DNA of 64,000 nt, taken from contig NC_034014.1 in NCBI RefSeq assembly GCF_000346465.2, forward strand, positions 1,664,854 through 1,728,853, written 5' to 3'. The translations under genes and the position numbers were made by a program. The notes beneath the pieces are model-generated. The model searched no databases and had not been told where the DNA came from. It was given only the letters and a program-made list of their open reading frames with translations. Below, one piece after another: positions 1-11,090 of this stretch (the stretch's first letter is position 1; every line of letters begins with the position of its first letter). This DNA comes from Prunus persica. Taxonomy: Eukaryota; Streptophyta; Magnoliopsida; Rosales; Rosaceae.

Positions 1-2
1 AT

Positions 3-1097
3 CTCAAATGCCTTACGGCAGAGCAGGGGGACTACGTCCTTCGGGAGATCCACAATGGTGTGTGCGGCGACCATTCCGGGTCCCGGTCACTCGCACACAA
101 AGCCTTTCGGCAGGGATACTTTTGGTCGACCATGCACCAGGACGCTAGTTCACTAGCGAAGAAGTGTGATAAATGTCAGCGCTTCGGTAACATATAACAT
201 ATCCCTGCCGAACCCCTGACACCGATCGTGAGTCCTTAGCCTTTCGCACAATGGGGACTAGACCTGATCGGTCCGATGCCGCAAGGTAAAGGCCAGGTAA
301 AATACGCGGTGGTTGCCGTTGACTACTTCACCAAATGGGTAGAGGCCGAACCTCTGGCAACCATAACAGCAGCAAGAGTGGAAGACTTCATCTGGACTCA
401 CATTTGTTGCCGGTTCGGTATCCCGTATGCAATCATTACCGACAACGGCAGGCAGTTCGATTCGGAACTCTTCAGGCAATTTTGCACCCGCCTGAAAATC
501 AACTTGTTTTTCGCATCACCGGCCCATCCCCAGTCGAATGGTCAGGTAGAAGCAATAAACAAAATCATCAAGAAACTGCTGAAACGGCAGCTGGACAAAG
601 CCAAAGGAGCCTGGCCAGAAAAGCTTCCCGAAGCACTCTGGGCCATTCGGACATCTTACCGAACGTCCACGGGAGAGACCCCTTTCTCTTTGGCTTTCAG
701 TTCGGAGGCCGTGGTGCCCGTGGAAATCGGCGAACCTTCCTACCGAACGGAAACTTTCACACCAAAGTCGAACGAAGAAGCACTCTCTCTAAGCCTCGAT
801 CTTCTTGAAGAGCACCGGGCACATGCCAACCTTCGAAATGAAGCCTACAAGCAACGTGTCTCTCGGTATTACGACTCCAGGGTCAGACACCGCTCATTCC
901 GAATCGGAGATTGGGTCATGCGGAAGGTGTCCCTAGCAACCAAGGATGCCACGGAAGGAACCCTCGGACCTTCCTGGGAAGGACCTTATGAGATCATCGG
1001 TATCCTTCGATCGGAAACTTACCGCCTAAGAGACTCCAACGGCAAGACCCTCGGTCATCCTTGGAACGTGGAACATCTCAAGTACTATTTCAAGTAA
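3..1097 (+). pseudogene. Gypsy integrase fragment, two in-frame stops
   Basis: One frame encodes the end of the zinc-binding region (H..H then CDKC near 165-180), the DDE core (VAVDYFTKW; ITDNGRQF; a glutamate after SNGQV, i.e. D,D,35,E) and a C-terminal region ending HPWNVEHLKYYFK, typical of plant Gypsy integrases without a chromodomain. Integrase inserts element cDNA into chromosomes. Stops break the frame at 195-197 (TAA, probably from CAA) and 237-239 (TAG, probably from TGG). Both fit C-to-T or G-to-A decay of methylated DNA. The frame is open from 276 to 1097, so the core itself is intact, but no full pol polyprotein could be made. Confidence 0.85.
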
Positions 1098-1553
1098 CCT
1101 AGCCTACGGCAGGACAAAGTTGTAACCTAACCTACGGTAGGACAAAATTGAAAATCGATTGAAATATATTTGCCCTTCGGCAGAGATTTATAGAAAGCCT
1201 TCGGCACTATTACTTTAGGACCTCCTTTTTAATTGCTCTACTAGCCCACGGCAGCCAATAGTGGCAAGTTAACGTTCTACGGCATCTTTATTATCCTACG
1301 GCAATAAATTTTTTCGAAATTGTTACCCTACAGGTTCCATCGGAACTTGCAATTTTGAAGTGTCCCTTTAACGTTATAAATCCTATACGGAGCCTTTCGG
1401 CAATAGTAAGATCGGCAATTGAAACAAATTCAGATTGTGCAAACGATAGATAAAAACTGCATTTAAATTAAGGATGCCCTCGGCACCAATATGTTCGGTA
1501 CGTACAAATAGAAAAAAACTAATACAATTATTACAAATAAAAAGACAAGGCCA
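1098..1553. other. Spacer between pol and the antisense gene
   Basis: No coding potential is visible. The stretch is AT-rich but punctuated about every 15-40 bases by the short word TCGGCA or ACGGCA (for example near 1112, 1177, 1202, 1280, 1296, 1398 and 1415). The same word is common through the rest of the element. Confidence 0.6.
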
Positions 1554-3918
1554 TCAGGCTTCATCACCGGCGGCAGCCTCGGCAGATCCGGAGCCTTCGG
1601 CGGCGTCCTCCCCCTCGTAATCTTCAATCATCTCCTCAGTTATCCCTTCCGGTAGAGGAGGAGGATCGGCGATGAAGTTCAGGTTCAGCTTCTGCCCAGG
1701 GTTGTACCGTTTGAATCGGTACAACAGGTCCGCCATCTCCGAGCCCACCTCCTTATCCAGAAGGACAGTGAACTCTTCAAACGCGCGGTACCCCCGGATG
1801 GCCGACCGAACGGCAGCCTCGATCTCCGTAGCCTTGGCCCGCTCAGACTCCTCCAAGGCCACCTGCACCGCCTCTTTGGCAGCCTCGGCATCCCTCGCTG
1901 TCGCCAGCGCCGCCTCCAGGAGACCCTTCATCTCCTCCACCTTCTCCTCCGAAGCTAGAACCTGCCGTTCGGCAGACTCTTTCTCCTTCACCAAGTGGGC
2001 ATGCTCTTAGAGTGCTTTGCCAGCCTCGGCAACCTTGGCCCTGCCGTCCTCGTACGCCTTCTTGGCGCGCTCGGCAGCAGAGATGGCCCGCTTGACGCAG
2101 AGCCACATGTCCATGGACGCCTGCACAAAACAAACGAACTCAAGAGCATGCCCCACTTACAAAAATAAAACGACGAAGGAAGAAAGAAAATCTTACCGAG
2201 GCCTGAAGCCGGAAGGCCCGTCCGGCCTCCTCCCGAAGAAACTTCTTCGGCAGTTCGTCGATCTCCGGCAGCTCCATCTGAGAGCCGAGGATCATATGGT
2301 TGACGAACTGGACCGTCTTCGCGGGGCAGGCGATAGTGACGGCTTCGAAAGGACCGTCCTCGTCCTCCACCGCAAGGACGGCCCTGGGTACCTCCGATTG
2401 GCGGGGGCGTTTGGGGACCGGCTCGGCTTCCAGGTCGACCGTCTCCGGCCGCTTGCCGGCAGCCTTGGAAGTGGCGGCCTCGACATCCCGATGCCTCGGT
2501 GCAGCGACCTCATCGGCAGGACGCCTTAGCACAGACTCGGCGCCCAGCTGCCGCATACGATCGGCGAGGGTCTGATCCTCCGGATCAACCGCCGCCTGCC
2601 GAGCGGAAGCCCCTTCGGGCTGCCTCTTTTTCTTCTTGCCCTCCAGGCCCATCATCAGGCGCCTCCTGGAGGACTCGTTCATCTTCTTAGCCTCGGCAGC
2701 CTTCCTTGCGTCCGTCACTGGTCAAAAGGGTTTGGTCAGTCGGCAAGCAAAAGGCAGTACACGAAAACAAAAAAAAATTTGAAGGAAAGATATACTTACT
2801 CTCGGCAGGGTTAACGAGGCCGGCTCTGATGAGGTTGTCGGTGAAGAGGAAGCGTGGATAAACTCGTTCGGCAGCGGGTACTCTCAACCTCACTCTGTCA
2901 AGCTGCCGGATCTCACTCGGCTTGGGGCTCGGCTGCTTGAGTTTGCCTGTCAAACGAAGAAAAATTAATAAAATACAACAAGGGAGAAGAGAAGCCAGCC
3001 TACCGATCGGTAGTTCGAAAACCTACCGGTAATCTGGAATGTCGTGGGGACCGGGAAGCTAGGGGGTGTTCCCGATGGTGATTCCCAATCGCCGGAGAGC
3101 AGCACCCACCGATTCCTCCACGACTTTTGAGAAGTCGGCACCGAGCTGATGAAATGCCCCCGCTCGGAAGCCTTCAGGCAGTTCGCCTGAACCCAACCGC
3201 CGTGATCGGCGCTCTTGGACTTGGTGACGCTGTACAAATACGAGAACTGCTCGTAGGAAGGCTCCCCCTCCTCGGCAATCCCGAACGCAGCGATCACCCC
3301 CATCAAGGCCACCCAGAAGTTGGGGTTGTACTGGCCGGGAGCGTACCCGATCTGGGCAAGGATCTTCTGCACTGCAGGTTGCAACGGCAACCGAACCCCT
3401 TGCAAAAGAACGTTCGCTGGGTCGCTGAGGGATTCGACGGGGCTCGGTATTCTCATCCTCACCGAGTCCGGAATGAGGTACTCGGCCCTGATCTTCTCCA
3501 ACTCCCGTTCGGTGATCTTATTGAGCTCCAGGTAGTCGACCCCGAACAGAGTCTTCTGGGGCACACCCACCGGTATCCTAGGCGGCCCTCGGTGGACGAT
3601 GGTTACCCTCGGCCGGGAGGGACCGGCAGTGCCCTCACTACGACCGGAGGTGGAGGCCTCAGGCTGGTGCTCGAACGGCCCGCCACGGGTACCGTCCTTG
3701 TATACCGCGGCCAAGGGTAGCGGTTGCCCCGTCATAAGCCCCTTGCCGATGCCATGGGTGGGAACGGAGTTCACCTCCTCACCGAAAAACTCGGCATCGG
3801 AGTCTTCTCCACCCTCGGCGCCGAGGCTCACGGCCCCGCTGGACGTATCCCAGCCCGAGGACAACTCCCCATCGAAAGCGTTGGGCTCACTGCCGAACGG
3901 CGACTCGCTATCGGACAT
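1554..3918 (-). CDS. Four-exon antisense gene of the Gypsy element (Transposase_28-like, coiled coil)
   Basis: Four open blocks join with good splice sites into one frame: exon 1 3918-3027, exon 2 2946-2800, exon 3 2717-2197, exon 4 2120-1554. Exon lengths (892, 147, 521, 567) sum to 709 codons. Donors are GTAGGT, GTAAGT and GTAAGA; acceptors are all CAG. Exon 1 encodes a segment (MRIPSP, then GVRLPLQP and GYAPGQYNPNFW) resembling Pfam PF04195, 'putative gypsy type transposon'. Exons 3 and 4 encode a basic KKKKR stretch and an Ala/Glu/Lys-rich coiled coil. A TAA at 2009-2007 interrupts exon 4, so the product would stop at about 557 residues. Function unknown. Antisense extra genes are known in Tat-lineage elements; the splice model and domain match are my reading. 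A TATA box lies at 4291-4282. Confidence 0.7.
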
Positions 3919-4281
3919 CTACAAAACAGAGAAAGGGAAGCTAAGGCCCGTGCCACAAACTACCCTACCGATACCTACATCACTACCTATGGCCACTAGA
4001 CTACCGAAGAAAAATCATACTTAACGATCGGCTAGCCTATGCCATGGAAAGACGTATAATTACATAAAGAGAGAATATTCAGGGGGTACCGAACGGTATC
4101 TTACCTTGAGTAGTGTGGGATGATTGGGTTGCCGTTCAGTCTCGTCGGAAATCGCCCTGTGTGCCGAGAACCGCTATGAAAAATCGCCTTGGTTGCCGTT
4201 CACTCTCTTCGGAAATCGCCTGCGCAGAGCTCTCGCGTCAAACTCACAATTGCAAAGTGAGCCTTACACCCGGAGCCACCT

Positions 4282-4291
4282 CTATTTATAG
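4282..4291 (-). promoter_or_regulatory. TATA box of the antisense gene
   Basis: On the minus strand this reads CTATAAATAG, a strong plant TATA box, about 365 bases upstream of the ATG at 3918. It lies inside the element but outside the LTR, so the antisense gene appears to have its own promoter. Confidence 0.5.
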
Positions 4292-4560
4292 GGAGAGAGG
4301 TGTAACGGTACGCCTCGAAAGACTAAACGGCTCCTCAATGCGCCGTCAGACGTGCTTTTACTGGCCACGCGTCACCCGGCGAATGGCGCGGCTGACTGCA
4401 AGCTAGGCACGGAAGACGAAGCGTCTCTTTGCCCCCTAAACCCTCTCAGCATCAACGACCCCTGGAGTCCCAGGCCAATCTCCCCAGAACGAACCTACCG
4501 AACGGTAGGTTATCCTCCGAACCGCCATGGAGAACTAAATTCCCTTCCGAAGGACCTTCG

Positions 4561-4581
4561 GAAGAGAACTTGGGGGACTAC
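4561..4581 (+). other. Polypurine tract next to the 3' LTR
   Basis: The purine-rich stretch GAAGAGAACTTGGGGGA followed by CTAC lies directly before the TG of the LTR. This is the expected position and composition of the plus-strand priming site. Confidence 0.7.
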
Positions 4582-5055
4582 TGTTTATACCGGAAAGAAA
4601 CGGCCTATGACCACCGAACACGTGGACAGGATCGATATTGATCACAGATCCTCTTCGGCATGCTTCCTACCGAAGCCATATATCTTGACCCCTTTTTACC
4701 ATCGGACACGTGTCATGCTCACAATCCATGTCCACAGTCCCACATCGGAAATATGAGCACAGTGCACACCTCCCAAGATCTATATAAGGAGACCCCTATC
4801 CCCAAAAGGAAGGGATCAGAACTAATGGTACGCTATCGATTGATCTGTCAGTTAACTTTACTAAAACCGTACTTACTAAAGCATCGGAGAGCCTTCGGCC
4901 GGTACCACACCGGTACCCCAAGGACTTACCGAACGTGTCCTTTTGTACGTACTTACCCTTCCGAAGTAGAACATCTACCGAAGACAGTCACCTACCGAAG
5001 GCATAATATAACTAAGTTGACGAAATACGTGCTGAACCACTTTTTCGCATCAACA
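4582..5055 (+). repeat. 3' LTR of the Gypsy element (474 bp)
   Basis: It starts TGTTTATACC and ends GCATCAACA. The solo LTR at 11926-12424 (opposite orientation) has matching ends, and the two share a block around AAGCATCGGAGAGC..TTCGGCCGG (about 4877-4915 here), so both borders are well supported. After 5055 the sequence is LECRK coding DNA. Confidence 0.85.
4737..4787 (+). promoter_or_regulatory. LTR promoter: USE-like box and TATA box, 33 nt apart
   Basis: GTCCCACATCG at 4737-4747 is identical to the plant snRNA upstream sequence element. TATATAA follows at 4781-4787. The 33-nt gap is that of Pol II snRNA genes. Confidence 0.55.
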
Positions 5056-7227
5056 ACCGAGAAAACCATTGTGTGGTTAGCCAATGGGGATAATCTTGTC
5101 CCACAAGGATCCAAAGTTGAACTCACTGCAGATGGCCACTTTTTGCTCAATGATATTTCAACAGGCAAAGATAGATCAATAGCTTCTTCAGCTGCTACTG
5201 GCGTTGCCTATGCAGCAATGCTAGACACTGGAAATTTTGTGCTGGCCAACCAAAATTCAACTATTCTGTGGGGAAGTTTTGATCAACCAACTGATACAAT
5301 CCTACCCGCACAAACTCTTAATAATGGAAGCAGACTCTTTGCTTGTTATACGGCAACAAATTACTCAAGAGGTAGATTCCTGTTTACACTACAATCTAGT
5401 GGAGATCTCATGCTTTACACAACAAATTTCCCACAAGATTATCCCTATTTCAGTTATTGGAAGACCGATACTAATGGTAGTGGCTTTCAAGTCATATTCA
5501 ACCACTCTGGCTCTATTTACCTTGCTGCAAGGAATGGAACCATACTTAATGTAATATCCTCCTATACATTATCAAAGCAAGATTTATACCAGAGAGCAAC
5601 TCTTGACTTTTGAGGCACTTTGTCTGCCATAAAGGCACTGGCTCAAATGCCGGAGTTTGGTCCACATTGTCCTTCATACTTTCAAATATCTGCACGAGTA
5701 TCTTGCAACCGTAAGGTTGTGGTGCATGTGGGTTCAACAGCTTATGTCAACATGACCAAGGACAACCAATGTGCAAGTGTCCACCTGGTTATACCTTGAT
5801 GGATCCACATGATGTGTTGAAAGGCTGCAAACAGAACTTTGCTCCACAAAGCTGTGCTGAGGCCTCAGCAGAGACCGATCTTTTCTATCTTCAAGAGATG
5901 AACAATGTGTATTGGCAGGGATCTGAATATGACAAGTTTCAGGGCGTAACTGAGGATTGGTGCAGGCAGACTTGCCTAGCTGATTGTTACTGCACCATTG
6001 CTGGTTTCATAAATGGGAATTGTTCTTTGAAGGGAGCCCCACTTCCCAATGGGAGGATAGACAACAGTTTTATGGGAAAAAATTTGATCAAAATAAGGAA
6101 AGGCAACTCTACTTCGAAATCAACCAGAAGCGCAAATACAAAAAGGAAAGATGGGTCAACTTTGATTGTTGTTGGATCAGTGCTCCTCAGTAGCTTGGGG
6201 TTTCTCAACTTCCTCTTACCATTGATAACCTATTTGATTGTTTCTCACATCTATTCTAGAAAAGTTAAGGTGATTCAGCCTTGTCCAGTCATGCAGGGAT
6301 GAATTTGAAGTGTTTCACTTATGAGGAGTTAAAAGAAGCCACAAACGAATTCAAGGAAGAACTAGGACGTGGCGCATCGGCAACAGTTTTTAAAGGAAAG
6401 TTTTCGTCTGATAATGGCAAGTGTGTTGCTGTTAAAATTTTAGATGCTAAGGTTAGAGATAACGAGTTGGAATTCAATGCTGAAGTGAGTGCAATTGGCA
6501 GAATACATCACAAGAATTTAGTCCAATTACTTGGATTGTGTAACGAGGGACATCACCGAATTCTTGTGTATGAGTTTATGAGCAATGGCTCTCTAGCAAG
6601 CTTCCTCTTTAGAGAGTCAATGCCAAACTGGTATCAAAAAAGGAAAATTGCCTTGGGAATTGCAAGAGGGCTTTTGTATTTGCACGAGGAGTGCGGCAGC
6701 CAAATTGTACATTGTGACATTAAGCCTCAAAACATTCTTCTTAATGACTATTTCACAGCAAGAATTTCTGACTTCGGATTAGCCAAGCTTTTGAAAATGG
6801 ACCAGACTCGAATTAGGACTGCAATCAGGGAACGAAAGGGTATCTGGCTCCCGAATGGTTCAAAAACTTGGCTATCACAGTGAAGGTGGATGTTTACAGC
6901 TTTGGCATTTTGCTATTGGAGATTATTTGCTGCAGGAAGAAATTTGAAGAAGAGGCTGAGGATGAAAATCAAATGATATTAGCTGATTGGCCATATGATT
7001 TCTATAAGCAAAAGAAAATGCATCTTCTGTTGCAGAATGATGGTGAGGCAATGGAAGGCATCAAGGAGATGGAGAAGTATGTGATGATTGCAATATTGTG
7101 TATCAAGAAGGATCCATTACTAAGACCCACCATGAAGAAAGTTACATTGATGCTTGAAGGTACTGTTGAAGTCTCAGTTCCACCTGATCCATCCTCATTC
7201 ATAAATTCAGGATCGTCTTCCTTGTAA
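5056..7227 (+). pseudogene. LECRK pseudogene 1 (G-type lectin receptor kinase)
   Basis: The reading starts at TEKTIVW in the lectin domain because the Gypsy element separates it from its 5' end. It then runs through lectin, EGF/PAN-like region, membrane helix and kinase to SSSL at 7227. Lesions relative to pseudogene 2 and the intact genes: a 10-base deletion near 5610, a stop at 5712-5714 (AAA to TAA), a one-base loss near 6299 before MNLKCF, and another near 6829 before the activation-loop end. The kinase keeps HCDIKPQN and DFG. It is almost identical to pseudogene 2 from about 5270 through the 3' flank and converges on the intact gene at 8189-10567. Confidence 0.9.
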
Positions 7228-8188
7228 AATTCCGTACTTTTGTATGTTTGATCATCAAGGACTCCTGTTCAAACTGTCATGCTTGGAACCCTAACTAAAA
7301 GTAGGGTAATGAGTGTATAATAATTATAAGTACCAATTGAGATGGCTCAATAAAATGAAGGATAATTTCTTCTTTGTGCTTTATTCAATTTAGCCTTTTA
7401 AAAGTCATGTACTTTTTATACAATTAGAAATGCAGCCTTCCCTATATTATTTTTGACCAAACACCTTAAACTGCTTAACTTTAAAGTGAAGCAGGTTTTT
7501 GACGAAAAAAAGCAATCCCAAACAGGGCAAGCCAAGACTACTAATTCTTATTGAGCCAGAATATTCTATCAAAAATACAAGTACTAAATATCATTCAAGC
7601 ATAATAATCAATCTCAAAACATAAAATACTTATTCAACATCAAAAGAAAAACTCAATTCATGCATCCCACTCCTCATCAAAAAACATAAAATACTATGAT
7701 TTTCGGCATTTATGTGTGGACTTTAGTGTTATGTTTGGGTTTTATGGATATTTTGTTGTTTGGGAAAAAAAAAACATATATATATATATATATATATGAA
7801 TCTAGCACAAAGAGAATTGCATACCAAAGAGAGACGCTTCAACTTATGGAGAGAATTTATACTGAAAATACCATCTTTTATTTATGTAAGAGAAAATAAA
7901 AAAAGAAAATACCATTTTTTCGCTGTTCATTTTTTGATGCAATGTTGTTAACAAGTGGGGTTGACATGATATCTTTTACTGTCAAACGGAGATTTTGGGA
8001 AGCGAGTTTGCAGCACATTGGCCTTTTATTTATGCTCAAAGTTATACATTGACAAGAAAGCAAGTTTTGAGTAGCTTAATGAAACCTTATTCACTAGGAT
8101 GACAAGGAAAGTGATGATATAAATAGAACAGAGAGACAAATGAAACGAAATGATACAACAACAATTATACATATTTATAGTATTGAAC
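7228..8188. other. Intergenic DNA between convergent LECRKs
   Basis: No gene seen. 7228-7370 and 7545-7840 match the 3' flank of pseudogene 2 (17034-17170, 17370-17665), with a different filler between. An (AT)n run lies at about 7776-7797. 7867-8070 matches 21938-22220 downstream of the LECRK at 22311-24713. These shared flanks show both convergent pairs were duplicated with their intergenic DNA. Confidence 0.6.
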
Positions 8189-10567
8189 TTATGAAAGAGG
8201 AGGTGGAGCTGAGACTTCAACAGTTCCTTCAAGCATCAGTGTGACTTTCTTCATGGTGGGTCTGAGTGATGGATCCTCCTGAATGCACCATATTGCAATC
8301 ATCACATACTTCTCCATCTCGTTGATGTCATTGATTTCCTCCTCATCATTCTTGAAGAGCCAGTGCAGCTTCTTTTGCATATAGCAATCATATGCCCAAT
8401 CAGCTAGTATCATTTCATCTTCATTGTCTGCCACTTCTACAAAATGCTTCCGGCAGAAAATAATCTCTAACAACAAAATGCCATAGCTGTAAACATCAAC
8501 CTTGACTGTGATAGGTAAGCTTCTGAACCATTCAGGGGCCACATACCCTCTGGTTCCCCTGATAGCAGTCATGCTTCGAGTCTGGTCCAATCTCAAAAGC
8601 TTCGCTAATCCGAAGTCAGAAATTCTTGCTGTGAAACAGTCATCAAGAAGAATGTTTTGAGGCTTGATGTCACAATGAACAATTTGGCTGCTGCATTCCT
8701 CATGCAAATACAAAAGCCCACTTGCAATTCCCAAGGCAATTTGCCTTCTCTGGTACCAGTTTGGCATTGATTCTCCAAAGAGTAAGCCTGCTAGAGAGCC
8801 ATTGCTCATAAACTCATATACAAGAATTCGGTGCTCCCCCTCGTTACAAAATCCAAGTAGCTGGACTAAATTTCGGTGATTTGTTCTGCCAATAGCACTC
8901 ACTTCAGCTTTGAATTCCAAATCATTTTCTCTGACCTTAGCGTCTAAACGTTTGACAGCAACACACCTTCCAGTATCAGACGCTAAAACTCCTTTAAAAA
9001 CTGTTGCAGAAGCACCACGTCCTATTTCGTCCTTGAATTCGTTCGTAGCTTTTTTTAGCTCCTCATAAGTGAAATCCTTCAAATTCATGCCTGACATGAC
9101 TGGGTGAGGTTGATTGACCTTTGCTTTTCTAGAATAGACGCGAGAAACAACCAAATAGGTTATTAATGGTAGGAGGATGTTCAGGACCCCCGAGCTACTC
9201 ATGAGCACTGATCCAACAAGTATCAGAGTTGAATTATCTTTCTTTTTTGTGATTGCACCTCCACCTGGCCTTAAAGTAGAGTTGTCTTTCCCAAATTTGA
9301 TCAGAGCTTTTGCATTAACACTAGGGTCAATCATCCCATTCGAAAAAGGGAGTCTCTTCTTGAAACAGTGTCCACCGGAGTTGACAATTGCAACAGCACA
9401 AAAACAATCATCTAGGCAATTCTGTCTGCACCAATTCTCAGGTACCTCCGTAAAATGCTCATAATCTCCATGAGGAAAATTTGTGGTTTGCATGACTTCA
9501 AAGTCAAAAAGATGCTCTGGTGAGACCTGGTCACAACTTTGTGGAACAAAGTTTTGTTTACATCCTTTGCGCACATCGTTTTGATCAATAAAGGTGTAAC
9601 CACGAGGGCAGTCGCAACTTGGTCCGTCCTTTCCACGGCTACATAAGCTGTTGAATCCACATGCACCACCGCCCATCTCTCCCGCAACTGAAAAACAGAT
9701 ATTTTCAGGTATGGAAACTGCAGTAGACCAAGCCCTGGGTTCAGCAATCGAGCTAGCACTTTTAGGATAGAAATAGTGCCTCAAAACTCCATCATACTCT
9801 AAAGTTACTCTTTGGTAGTAATTTTGTGTTGAAACTGAAGTTGGTAATATGGTTTTTAGTACGCTTCCATTCCTGGATACAACGTAAATGGGGCCAGACT
9901 GGTTGAAGATGACCTGAAATCCAATATTTGTAGTTTCGGCTGACCAATAAGGAGAATTGGCAGAGTCTTGTGGGAAATTTGTAGTGGAAAGCACGAGATT
10001 TCCATCAGATTGTAGTACAAACAGGAATCTACCTCTTGAGTAATTTGTAGCCGTGTAGCGAGCATAGAGGTTGCTGTTTTGATTTAGAGTCTGTGTTGGC
10101 AGGATTGTATCAGTTGGCTGATCAAAGCTCTGCCACAACGTGCTTGAACTTTGGTTGGCCAGCACGAAATTTCCAGTGTCTAGCATGGCTGCATAGGCAA
10201 CTCCAGTACCAGCAGATTCAGCATACCATATTCTCTTGCCAGTTGCATCATTAAGCATAAACTGGCCATCACTTGTAAGTTCAACTTGGGATCCTTGTGG
10301 CACAAGATTATTCCCATTGGCTGACCAGACAATAGTTCTCTCTGGTATATTATTGAACCAGATGGCCAGTAAGAACCCATCTTTTCCAATCTGTCGGAAA
10401 CCAAAAGCAAACTCACCAGATGGCGATGGCCACGATGAGTTATCGTCATTTCGTGCAGTGAGGGGGGATGAGCCTGAAGATATGTTTCTGGATGTTTGAG
10501 CTATGGTGGAATATGGGAGAGTCATGAAAAGGAAGAAGCAGAGAAGATCGAGCACGGAAAAAACCAT
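8189..10567 (-). CDS. G-type lectin S-receptor-like Ser/Thr kinase (LECRK/RLK1 type), gene A
   Basis: A single uninterrupted exon encodes 792 residues, the family's usual length. Signal peptide about 1-23 (ends TIAQ), bulb-type lectin 24-185, EGF-like cysteines 291-320, PAN-like cysteine cluster 380-401, membrane helix about 447-475, kinase about 513-783. The kinase has the glycine loop GRGASATVF, Lys539, HCD 631-633 and DFG 651-653. Cys in place of Arg in HRD makes it a non-RD kinase, as is known for this family and for many immune receptors. It should be a plasma-membrane receptor with an outside lectin; the ligand is unknown. Compared with gene B, a 7-base deletion just before the stop shifts the tail, replacing DPSSFISSIL by PLS. 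A MITE sits about 110 bases upstream of the ATG. Confidence 0.93.
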   Translation of the reverse strand: MVFSVLDLLCFFLFMTLPYSTIAQTSRNISSGSSPLTARNDDNSSWPSPSGEFAFGFRQIGKDGFLLAIWFNNIPERTIVWSANGNNLVPQGSQVELTSDGQFMLNDATGKRIWYAESAGTGVAYAAMLDTGNFVLANQSSSTLWQSFDQPTDTILPTQTLNQNSNLYARYTATNYSRGRFLFVLQSDGNLVLSTTNFPQDSANSPYWSAETTNIGFQVIFNQSGPIYVVSRNGSVLKTILPTSVSTQNYYQRVTLEYDGVLRHYFYPKSASSIAEPRAWSTAVSIPENICFSVAGEMGGGACGFNSLCSRGKDGPSCDCPRGYTFIDQNDVRKGCKQNFVPQSCDQVSPEHLFDFEVMQTTNFPHGDYEHFTEVPENWCRQNCLDDCFCAVAIVNSGGHCFKKRLPFSNGMIDPSVNAKALIKFGKDNSTLRPGGGAITKKKDNSTLILVGSVLMSSSGVLNILLPLITYLVVSRVYSRKAKVNQPHPVMSGMNLKDFTYEELKKATNEFKDEIGRGASATVFKGVLASDTGRCVAVKRLDAKVRENDLEFKAEVSAIGRTNHRNLVQLLGFCNEGEHRILVYEFMSNGSLAGLLFGESMPNWYQRRQIALGIASGLLYLHEECSSQIVHCDIKPQNILLDDCFTARISDFGLAKLLRLDQTRSMTAIRGTRGYVAPEWFRSLPITVKVDVYSYGILLLEIIFCRKHFVEVADNEDEMILADWAYDCYMQKKLHWLFKNDEEEINDINEMEKYVMIAIWCIQEDPSLRPTMKKVTLMLEGTVEVSAPPPLS

Positions 10568-10674
10568 GGAAAGATGAGCGTTTTGCTACAGCCTACTAGG
10601 AGTGAGATGTATTTAGTATATGGTGAGATGCTTATTTCCTGTCCCCCCGGCCTAAAAGAAGCATTTTTTTACAA

Positions 10675-11090
10675 GAGCATCTACAATCATGCTCTTTATT
10701 TTTTAGTTAAAATTTAGCTAAAAACACAAAAAAGTTATTTTAGGAGTTCTCTATAAAATTTCAACTTCAATCATACTCTCTGGTTTAGGGAGTCATAAAT
10801 GCTAGAATTATATTTTAATTCAACATAAATGGTTCATCTATATGAAAATATATATATATATATATATAAATGGACAATATTGATTAAAGGTTTAAAAATA
10901 TTCATTAAATAGGGTAGCATTAAATTATAGGGAGCTACTAAGAGTTCATTATCTCTCCTCATATTTAGGAGCTCCTAGAGGTCTCTTTATTTTAGGAGCT
11001 GGATAGGGATCATGGGTGGAGATGGGTTTTCTTACTTCCTCCCTAAATTTTATCTAAGGAGGTGGTTTAGAGAAACCATTGTAAATGCTC
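10675..11090. mobile_element. MITE in the promoter of LECRK A (416 bp)
   Basis: The ends are inverted: GAGCATCTACAAT at the left, and ATTGTAAATGCTC at the right, whose complement is GAGCATTTACAAT. Inside it is AT-rich and codes for nothing. The flanks (CAA/TAA) may be a decayed 3-bp target duplication of a Harbinger/Tourist-like element. It is absent from the matching position upstream of LECRK B. Confidence 0.55.

Larger units (their letters stand above)
1..5055 (+). mobile_element. 3' half of a Ty3/Gypsy LTR retrotransposon, Tat-lineage-like
   Basis: In order the element shows integrase, about 450 bases of spacer, a gene on the opposite strand, a polypurine tract and a 3' LTR that ends in CA at the border with LECRK sequence. 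Integrase as the last pol domain, no chromodomain, and an extra antisense gene between pol and the 3' LTR are features known from the Tat branch of plant Gypsy elements. The 5' LTR, gag, protease and RT lie outside the window. The 5 bases after the LTR, ACCGA, also occur at the same point in the uninterrupted paralogue near 12.46 kb, so they are the expected target duplication. The element is inserted in LECRK pseudogene 1. Confidence 0.85.

Noticed and set aside
335..808. Second open frame of 157 codons overlapping the integrase
   Set aside because: It lies in another frame of the integrase region, has no family resemblance, and the main frame explains the conservation.
9177..10499. Plus-strand open frames opposite LECRK A (and the like opposite B and C)
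   Set aside because: These are shadows of the receptor kinase codons; they have no independent motifs.
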